DNA of 9,427 bases from Clostridia bacterium (GTDB lineage: Bacteria; Bacillota; Clostridia; Oscillospirales; RGIG577). Below the pieces are notes generated by a model that had not been told where the DNA came from, searched no databases, and worked only from the letters and a program-made list of their open reading frames with translations. The translations under genes and the position numbers were made by a program. Every line of letters starts with the position of its first letter. Within the stretch, counting starts at the first letter, position 1. Location: positions 1 to 9,427 of the forward strand of contig JAFOLN010000055.1 of NCBI GenBank assembly GCA_017419325.1. Direction: 5' to 3'. Of the stretch, positions 1 through 5,605 are shown one piece after another.

Positions 1-89
1 ACCGAGGGGAAGGAGCCCAGAATGAGTATGCGGCTCTGCTCGTCGTAAACGGGCGGTATGTTGTGGGTTTCACGGGCGGGGGATTTCAT
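1..89 (-). CDS. DNA-deoxyinosine (hypoxanthine) glycosylase-like protein, 5' fragment
   Basis: This is the N-terminal 29 codons of a minus-strand gene that runs off the left edge. The ATG lies at 89-87, eight bases downstream of a strong AAAGGAGG ribosome binding site (105-98), which fixes the start. The visible peptide contains PPVYDEQSRILILGSFPSV. The pattern 'hPPVYDExSxILILGxFPSV' is typical of the start of the single-domain uracil-DNA-glycosylase-superfamily enzymes annotated as DNA-deoxyinosine glycosylase. The family removes deaminated adenine (hypoxanthine) or related bases from DNA at the start of base-excision repair in the cytoplasm. In that family the GSFPS segment is the first active-site motif. 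The rest of the enzyme, including the later catalytic motifs, lies outside the window, so integrity cannot be judged. The family call rests on a short but characteristic stretch; another member of the same superfamily remains possible. Confidence 0.75.
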   Translation of the reverse strand, partial: MKSPARETHNIPPVYDEQSRILILGSFPS

Positions 90-97
90 GGTACAGG

Positions 98-105
98 CCT
101 CCTTT
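98..105 (-). promoter_or_regulatory. Ribosome binding site of the glycosylase-like gene
   Basis: On the minus strand this reads AAAGGAGG, a near-perfect anti-16S match. It is separated by eight bases from the ATG at 89-87. It supports both the start codon and strong translation initiation. Confidence 0.8.
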
Positions 106-493
106 GCTTATATTCTATCACAAATATGCTAAACGTGAAATCCATATAAACAAAGGCAGCTTACAACACAGCTTTGTCGGAGAAAACATAGGGCGAATTA
201 GGACAAATGCACGCCTTAGTGCGATAGGCGGAGATATTGTCCAAAACGCTATGCCAATAATTGCTTTAAATGCAAAAAAGCAGGCAAAAGGCACATATTC
301 CATGGCGGCATTGTTGAAAAGTTAAGACAGGTTCGCCGTTGCAATAGTTACCGTTGAGCAAATAAAAAATACGACATCTGAAATCGAGTTTCACGATGTG
401 GCTCATGCAATAAACGGCAGATTAAAAAAAAGAAGATCCCCGGTCTGCTGCAAGAGCATTCCCCTTAATGGGGATCACAGATACCTTCTCTAA
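104..493 (+). pseudogene. Possible decayed reading frame with one internal stop
   Basis: A frame beginning at the TTG at 104 is open for 73 codons to a TAA at 323-325. It then stays open in the same frame for another 55 codons, to a TAA at 491-493. The second half contains the plausible, protein-like segment RFAVAIVTVEQIKNTTSEIE and a basic patch (GRLKKRRS). I recognise no family in either half. There is no convincing ribosome binding site, and the 5' end overlaps the promoter of the divergent glycosylase-like gene. The stretch is AT-richer than the neighbouring genes, and open frames of this length can arise by chance. It may be the remnant of a small gene broken by a nonsense mutation, or simply non-coding. 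Confidence 0.15.
112..139 (-). promoter_or_regulatory. Predicted sigma-A-type promoter for the glycosylase-like gene
   Basis: Reading the minus strand, TTCACG (139-134; 4 of 6 to TTGACA) is followed after a 16-bp spacer by TAGAAT (117-112; 5 of 6 to TATAAT). Transcription would start near position 105, giving a very short leader that begins around the Shine-Dalgarno sequence. The position fits but the leader is tight, so the true promoter may differ slightly. Confidence 0.4.
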
Positions 494-671
494 AACTACA
501 ATATCAGTTTTTTAAGGGTTGTCGGCAAGACGCACCAAAGTATTTTGTCGGAAGATGTATTGAAGCACCTTAACTAAACGAGAAAACCCGAAGGTCATTA
601 TGCAAATAAAGTGCAATTTTCCATGATATAAAAATACCGAGATTGATACAATTTAACGATTTGCCTGCAGT

Positions 672-731
672 TTACCCGCAAGCAGGGTAAGTTACAGAGG
701 CAGCAGGGTAAGCTGGACACGAGGGGGTAAG
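672..731 (+). repeat. Cluster of GGGTAAG repeats with one inverted copy
   Basis: AGCAGGGTAAG occurs perfectly at 681-691 and 702-712. A diverged copy (GGGGGTAAG) ends at 731, so the GGGTAAG cores start at 685, 706 and 725, about two DNA helical turns apart. An inverted TTACCC lies at 672-677 and can pair with the first direct copy (loop 678-684). Short repeated blocks of this kind are known at the ends of IS21-family elements, where they are thought to bind transposase, but no transposase gene is present. They could equally be a regulator's operator array. Confidence 0.5.
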
Positions 732-982
732 TTTTCATTTTCCCTGTCGCTGTGGCAGATTTGGACACATTCGGTGAGTATAATGTGACATGGAAAACGG
801 AGTTTACTAAGGAGAAACGCGGACAGTGGATAGCTATTTCAAAAACCTGTAAAAAATCGAGAAACGACGGTACCGATATGCCGATCTTCGGGCCAAAACG
901 GGGGTTAACGGGAATGTCATTTTGTGAAGGAATTACGCTCAATGAAAGCGTTACGCGATAAACGACTCTCAATAACCCTTTC

Positions 983-996
983 AAAATGATCATTTT
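983..996. repeat. Perfect 14-bp palindrome AAAATGATCATTTT
   Basis: The sequence equals its own reverse complement over all 14 bases. It lies about 140 bp upstream of the predicted promoter of the secreted peptidase gene. Its form suits a dimeric regulator, but it matches no operator I can name with confidence. Confidence 0.45.
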
Positions 997-1016
997 CTCA
1001 CAAATAGAGCTTCGCG

Positions 1017-1026
1017 GAGACGTCTC
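1017..1026. repeat. Perfect 10-bp palindrome GAGACGTCTC
   Basis: The sequence is self-complementary over 10 bases. Its centre is 32 bp from the centre of the AAAATGATCATTTT palindrome, about three helical turns, so both would face the same side of the DNA. A 10-bp palindrome alone is not rare. It is listed because of the phasing and the location upstream of a large secreted gene. Confidence 0.25.
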
Positions 1027-1132
1027 TCCTGACTGTGTATATCGAATCATCAGGCGTGCCGGTCAAACTGACGGGCCGCGCGATATGTACGCGACAAGCC
1101 ATCCAACAGACTGTGAAAATGCAGTGCCGCAC

Positions 1133-1160
1133 TTGATTTTCATCGCCTGTTTGATAAAAT
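1133..1160 (+). promoter_or_regulatory. Predicted promoter of the secreted peptidase/scaffold operon
   Basis: TTGATT (1133-1138; 4 of 6 to TTGACA) and TAAAAT (1155-1160; 5 of 6 to TATAAT) are separated by 16 bp. Transcription would begin near 1167, giving a leader of about 30 bases that contains the GGGAGG ribosome binding site at 1183-1188, eight bases before the ATG at 1197. It is the best promoter-like pair immediately upstream of the 1453-aa gene and probably serves the 759-aa gene as well. Confidence 0.5.
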
Positions 1161-1196
1161 GAAATTAAGAGAAAAAAATAACGGGAGGTTCGGGAT

Positions 1197-4100
1197 ATGC
1201 GCAGACGTTTTCTTGCTTTTTTGCTGACAGTGGTTTTCTGCCTCTGTTTTGTGCCCGCGGCGTCGGGCGCAGATATTTCCGGGTCGGACGCTTTTGAGGC
1301 CCTAGCCGCAGCAGACGGGGAGATGTTGACCGTGGAAACGTCGTCCGTCGGCTCAGACGGCGCGTGGGACGCAGTTGAGGCTCTTATGAGGGAACGGTTG
1401 CCCGAAGATCCGACGGAAGCGGACTATTTCGGGCTTATGGACGAGGTAGCGTCGCTTGTCACCGCCCGCGAGGACTACGTCCCCGATTCACTCAGGCGCG
1501 ATAGGGACCGCGTTCTGTGGAGGACGGCCGACGGCGGAGCATACGGCTACGAGCCCGCGGTACTATGGCGGATAGATACTTCAGAGCCTGCTGAATCGTT
1601 CATAGAGATACCACAGACCGCCGAACTTCAAATGGTGCCTGAAAGCGTGGACGACTGCCGCGACGTTGCCCTGTTTATGCCGTACTACGGAGAGCAGGAT
1701 CAGTGGCGAATCCACGATTATTACGCGATGCTTGATCTGGCCGAGGCAACGGGAGGAGCCTGCCATTTTTATTACCAGGATACTGCCACGATAGACGCAC
1801 TTGCACATTGTCTTGAGACGTGCTGCGTAGTGCAGATTGCAACTCACGGCTCTCCGGGCGGGTTTTCCATTCTGACGGGAGAGGGGATCACCGAACGGGA
1901 CAAGGACGATTATCATGCGTACAACGTAGGGAAATACTGGCATATAGACGGCACGGCCGTTGCGAACCACATTAGCCGCGCGCCGAACAACTTCGTATGG
2001 ATAGAATCCTGCAGCGTTCTGGCAAACGATGAGATGTGCGAGCCTCTGCGAGAAAAGGGCGTAGAGGTGGTATTCGGCTGGAGTAAGGTTTCATATGGCT
2101 GGGGCAATAGATATATAAGAAATCTTTTCCCGCCGCTTATGGAGGGAAAGGCTATGGCGGAAGCGGTCCGCATCATGCAGAAAGCCGAATGTGATGAAAT
2201 ATTGAATAATTGGACCATTTCCCCGGAAGAGCGGGATTATCTGAAAAATCTGAGGTACATATGCTGGAATGATGGGCATCCGGAGCACCCTGCGTCAATA
2301 GAAAAGGCGCAGGAGGTCGGAGCAGCCTTTATGGTGTTCGTGTCTCCACAAGACCCATATCCCGGCGAAGAAAACGTGGATAAGCCGCAGAATGTAAAAT
2401 CGACGTGGAAGCTGCCTCTTGCAAAGAGTCCCGAGATCGTTATAAATGCGCGTATAAACAGCATAATGGGTCACGTATTCAACAATGCGGAGAAGGTAAG
2501 CGTAATTTCCGGATCGCTTCCTCCGGGAGTTAAGGCCGGAGCGGAAGAATACGAATCAAGCTATGTTGCCTACACGGGTTACTATGCCTGCGTAAGCGGC
2601 ACTCCGACAAAGGCAGGTCTCTACAAGGCGAAGCTCAGGCTTTCGCTTAAGGGAGGCGGCACGGAGACGCGTGATATATCGATTTTCGTTATAAAGGACA
2701 CGGAGATCACATCCGAACAGACAGTGACGCTGGAGCCGGGCGTAAATAATACGATCACGTTTTCGCTTCCCGTAAGCGGAAAATGTGTAAGCACGGAGCT
2801 TGTAAAAGGAGAGCTACCTTCCGGCATGATGCTTCGTAGCGATGAGAGCGGACAGCTTTTCATTACCGGAGCGCCGGTTTACGGCAAATTTGCGCCGACA
2901 TATCGCATAATACTCAGCGACGGAACGGTAATAATGCATACGGTGAACATTAATATGCCGTTCCGCCTCTCCAGGATCAATAAGACGTTTTCCGTAAGGC
3001 AGGGAGTAGAGAGCCGCGTACCCTTCGATATCAATAATGAGGCGGATTACGTCCTATCAGCGCAGTTTTTGGGCGGACATCTGCCTCCGGGCATGAAGTG
3101 GGCGTATTCCACAGATACGGCGCCGTATTTCTACGGCACGCCTACGACGGAAGGGACGTATACGTCAAGTTTTCGCTTAACGATGCCGGACGGCTGGACG
3201 TGCGACTATAACGTGAACATCCGTGTATATTCGTCCGACGATAAGACGGAGCTGTATACCGTAAACCTCGCGGGCGGTGAGTGTAAGATACCCTTGAGCG
3301 AGTATAACAGTATTCTCTATCCTTCGCTGCTTTACGCCGATAAAGCCGGACAGATATCTTTTAATAAAGAAGCGGGGCGTATAAACCTTGACAAAATCGG
3401 GACATATGATGTAGGCATAGAAAAATCTTCAGGCGGTACTGTAACTTTTAAGCTGCTTTCCTCCTCAACGCTTCCCCAAGACGAACTTCATTCTGATTAC
3501 ACGCTGAAGCTTAACTCTGATGCGCTTGGGATGCTCACCACGGATGGCGTGAGTCAATATGCGCATACCATGCAGTTCCACTTGGGCGACTATTACGAGC
3601 TTTACGTCGACGGCACGCGTGTCACTGATAAGAATATGCAAGACGTGCTGGAGAACGGCATATTCTCCTTCGACGGAGGCAGGACGCTCACTGTAAACGG
3701 AAGCTGCACCGGAACGGGGATGCAGCCGCTCATAAAAAACGGCATTGACGATCTCGTTATACGTTCGGACGTCGGCTGCAGCCTTACTGCAAAGGGCGAC
3801 GCTATACGCACGAGCAGCCATCTTACGATAAGCGGGCCGGGGTCAATGATAATAAATGCAGGGAAGGACGGCGTTGTAAGCGAGGGAACGCTTGTGGATT
3901 TCAACAATGTCACTATGCGCATAAATGCAGCGGAAAAGGGTATAACTGCACAGGACGGATATTCGCCGCACGCGCGGGTGATACACTCCAATATAGATAT
4001 CCAAAGCGGCGATGCGGCCATGGACGGCTTTTGGAGCATAGGGCTTACCGACTGTGTTGTTACGAGCCCCGTTCACGGGGAGACAGGCACAGTTGCGAGC

Positions 4101-5558
4101 AGGGTCTGCCTTATAGATGAAGACAGGAACGTTTTAAAGAATGCGGTAATATCGGCATACAATGAAAAATACGATCTTTACATAAACGGCATACGCGTTA
4201 CTGACACAAACAAAGACGATGTTCTTTGTGACGGAGTATTCAGCTTTGACGGTGAAAAAACGCTTCGCATAAACGGCAGCTGCGAATGCAGTAACGGGAA
4301 CCCGGCGGTAAGCAGCTATATAGAAGGCCTTACCGTAATAGCCGCGCCGAACACATTCCTCAGTACGAGCGGACGGACGTGCATGAGCTTTTCTGGAGAC
4401 ACGACCCTCACAGGCGGTCCGCTTACGGCTGAAGCCACATCAAGGTTTCTGAGCCACGCTATATTCATAGATGACGGATATACGCTTAACTTTGTGGATA
4501 TGGAACTAAAGGCGCAGGGAGGTCAGCGCGGAATCGACGGCGGCTCATCGGGCACGGGCAAGCTGTGCGTAAATTCGTCTGACGTTACGGCATCCGGTAC
4601 CGTGTCGGCATTCCGCGTTCCCGGAGGTATTGTATTATCCGACTGCGAGCTTGCCCTGCCGGAGAAAGGAAAATACAGCGAGAGCGACGGTCAGGTGACC
4701 GACGCGGGCGGCACTGTTGCCCCGGAGGCACGGATCAGTTCATACAAATCGTTTGATATATATATAAAGGGGACGCGCATAAACGAGAAGAACATGAACG
4801 ACGTCCTGGGCGACGGCGTATTCTCATTCGACGGCGACTGCACGCTTACGGTGCGAGGCAGCTGCTTTGGCAAAGACGGCGTCATTGTAAACAAACATCC
4901 GGGGCTTGTTATAAAAGCAGAAAAAAATTCTGAGCTTAAAAGCGGCTCGGGCGGCGATCCGATATTCACGTCGGAAAGCCTTACGATGACGGGGCCGGGC
5001 AGGCTTACACTCGTTTCAGGCTGCAGTGCCGCCGTAAACGCCACAGGCGGAGCCATGATCACGATAAGGGACGCGGAAGTTTTTGCCGAGGGGCCGTGCG
5101 GCTTTTGGGGCGGCGGCAGCGGCGAGTCGCTGACCGTGGAGGACTCGAGTGTAACGATAAACGCCACGGACGCTTCGGTGAGAGACTTCAGCGGAGGCAT
5201 TGAGCTTGTCGGCTGCAAGATACTGTCGCCTGCAGGCGCAAGACCTAAAAGCGGCTCCGTCGTAAAGTCAGACGGAAGCGCGGCGAAGGAGATAACGATA
5301 GGTTTCCCTGCTTCAGTTTCCGTAAGCGGAAATACGCTAAAATGTTCGGTCTTCCTGCCCGGCAGCGGGGAGGCAAGACTTATCGCCGCATGGTATGATG
5401 ACAGCGGGCGGATGACCGGGTATACATTAAAGGAGCACATTCCGCGCGGCGGCACGGTAGATGAGACGGTGACTGTAAAAGCGGGTGAGGCCGGGTACAA
5501 ACTATTTGCGCTGGACGGCAACGCTGCTCCGATCATATCCGCACTCACCTGCAATTAA
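1197..5558 (+). CDS. Secreted caspase-fold peptidase with Ig-like and solenoid repeats
   Basis: A 1453-aa exported protein. Residues 1-24 form a signal peptide (basic MRRR, hydrophobic core, likely cleavage after AASG). Residues about 30-150 may be a propeptide. Residues about 152-335 resemble caspase-fold (clan CD: CHAT, C11 or gingipain-like) cysteine peptidases. Strand VVQIATHG ends at His217, strand FVWIESC ends at Cys272, and VEVVFGWSKV plus helix GKAMAEAVRIMQKA follow in the usual order. Three Ig-like (He_PIG-type) domains have LPPGV/GTPTKAG (441-474), LPSGM/GAP (540-560) and LPPGM/GTPTTEG (629-653). Another beta region spans about 685-755. Three ~193-residue repeats begin at Tyr800, Tyr992 and Phe1186. 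A C-terminal beta domain (about 1373-1453) has an AAWYDDSGRM motif. The start is supported by GGGAGG eight bases upstream. The gene is followed after 47 bp by a related secreted gene, probably in one operon. No LPXTG, SLH, dockerin or membrane anchor is visible. Family and export are read from motifs; peptidase activity, cleavage specificity and target are unknown. Confidence 0.8.
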   Translation: MRRRFLAFLLTVVFCLCFVPAASGADISGSDAFEALAAADGEMLTVETSSVGSDGAWDAVEALMRERLPEDPTEADYFGLMDEVASLVTAREDYVPDSLRRDRDRVLWRTADGGAYGYEPAVLWRIDTSEPAESFIEIPQTAELQMVPESVDDCRDVALFMPYYGEQDQWRIHDYYAMLDLAEATGGACHFYYQDTATIDALAHCLETCCVVQIATHGSPGGFSILTGEGITERDKDDYHAYNVGKYWHIDGTAVANHISRAPNNFVWIESCSVLANDEMCEPLREKGVEVVFGWSKVSYGWGNRYIRNLFPPLMEGKAMAEAVRIMQKAECDEILNNWTISPEERDYLKNLRYICWNDGHPEHPASIEKAQEVGAAFMVFVSPQDPYPGEENVDKPQNVKSTWKLPLAKSPEIVINARINSIMGHVFNNAEKVSVISGSLPPGVKAGAEEYESSYVAYTGYYACVSGTPTKAGLYKAKLRLSLKGGGTETRDISIFVIKDTEITSEQTVTLEPGVNNTITFSLPVSGKCVSTELVKGELPSGMMLRSDESGQLFITGAPVYGKFAPTYRIILSDGTVIMHTVNINMPFRLSRINKTFSVRQGVESRVPFDINNEADYVLSAQFLGGHLPPGMKWAYSTDTAPYFYGTPTTEGTYTSSFRLTMPDGWTCDYNVNIRVYSSDDKTELYTVNLAGGECKIPLSEYNSILYPSLLYADKAGQISFNKEAGRINLDKIGTYDVGIEKSSGGTVTFKLLSSSTLPQDELHSDYTLKLNSDALGMLTTDGVSQYAHTMQFHLGDYYELYVDGTRVTDKNMQDVLENGIFSFDGGRTLTVNGSCTGTGMQPLIKNGIDDLVIRSDVGCSLTAKGDAIRTSSHLTISGPGSMIINAGKDGVVSEGTLVDFNNVTMRINAAEKGITAQDGYSPHARVIHSNIDIQSGDAAMDGFWSIGLTDCVVTSPVHGETGTVASRVCLIDEDRNVLKNAVISAYNEKYDLYINGIRVTDTNKDDVLCDGVFSFDGEKTLRINGSCECSNGNPAVSSYIEGLTVIAAPNTFLSTSGRTCMSFSGDTTLTGGPLTAEATSRFLSHAIFIDDGYTLNFVDMELKAQGGQRGIDGGSSGTGKLCVNSSDVTASGTVSAFRVPGGIVLSDCELALPEKGKYSESDGQVTDAGGTVAPEARISSYKSFDIYIKGTRINEKNMNDVLGDGVFSFDGDCTLTVRGSCFGKDGVIVNKHPGLVIKAEKNSELKSGSGGDPIFTSESLTMTGPGRLTLVSGCSAAVNATGGAMITIRDAEVFAEGPCGFWGGGSGESLTVEDSSVTINATDASVRDFSGGIELVGCKILSPAGARPKSGSVVKSDGSAAKEITIGFPASVSVSGNTLKCSVFLPGSGEARLIAAWYDDSGRMTGYTLKEHIPRGGTVDETVTVKAGEAGYKLFALDGNAAPIISALTCN
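3594..5312 (+). repeat. Three ~193-residue solenoid-like protein repeats
   Basis: Units start at nucleotides 3594, 4170 and 4752 (residues 800, 992 and 1186), a period of 192-194 residues. Each opens with a conserved head: YELYVDGTRVTDKNMQDVL, YDLYINGIRVTDTNKDDVL or FDIYIKGTRINEKNMNDVL, then a 'GxFSFDGxxTLTxxGSC' segment. Short beta-strand turns rich in 'LTIxGPGxL' and 'GI...LxVxxSxVxxx' patterns follow, as in right-handed beta-helix proteins. Units close with 'GGIxLxxCxIxSP'. The head motif recurs in large surface proteins of Clostridia, where its function is undetermined; carbohydrate or host-glycan binding is a guess from fold style. All three units carry a Cys pair (837/953, 1029/1150, 1223/1340). 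Confidence 0.75.
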
Positions 5559-5590
5559 AAAGCGAGATCCACGGGTCATATTTCCAAAAG

Positions 5591-5596
5591 AAGGGA
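5591..5596 (+). promoter_or_regulatory. Ribosome binding site of the 759-aa secreted gene
   Basis: AAGGGA is nine bases upstream of the ATG at 5606. An earlier ATG at 5599 is in another frame and too close to this site. The 47-bp gap after the preceding stop shows no terminator hairpin, which supports co-transcription with the upstream gene. Confidence 0.55.
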
Positions 5597-5605
5597 CGAT
5601 GATTT

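Larger units (their letters stand above)
140..1132. other. Gene-poor divergent intergenic region
   Basis: About 1 kb lies between the minus-strand glycosylase-like gene and the plus-strand secreted-protein pair without any gene I can support. It is visibly AT-richer than the flanking coding sequence, especially between 100 and 660. Contents worth noting are the broken frame at 104-493, a 7-bp inverted repeat GATCCCC/GGGGATC (435-441 and 470-476), a GGGTAAG repeat cluster at 672-731, and perfect palindromes at 983-996 and 1017-1026. A short GTG-initiated frame at 752-961 (69 codons) has no ribosome binding site and no recognisable family. No tRNA, rRNA, CRISPR or riboswitch signature is evident. 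Its size, composition and debris suggest an old insertion or deletion scar, but this is inference. Confidence 0.5.

Noticed and set aside
435..476. Inverted repeat GATCCCC/GGGGATC with a competing TCCCC/GGGGA hairpin
   Set aside because: It looks like alternative hairpins, but there is no T-run, no adjacent gene and no known riboswitch core. Chance cannot be excluded.
752..961. 69-codon GTG-start plus-strand frame
   Set aside because: No Shine-Dalgarno sequence, no family resemblance, and a position immediately after the repeat cluster. Possible transposon debris, but not supportable as a gene.
598..1050. 150-codon minus-strand open frame in the intergenic region
   Set aside because: No ribosome binding site, no recognisable domain and Cys/Ser-rich composition. 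It runs across the repeat cluster and palindromes, so chance openness is more likely.
3465..4076. Several overlapping minus-strand frames of 77-145 codons
   Set aside because: All are antisense to the solenoid repeats, without protein motifs or initiation signals.
4691..5554. 287-codon open frame on the minus strand inside the 1453-aa gene
   Set aside because: It is fully antisense to a well-supported gene with recognisable repeats. It has no ribosome binding site or family features, and GC-rich third positions on the plus strand explain the lack of stops.
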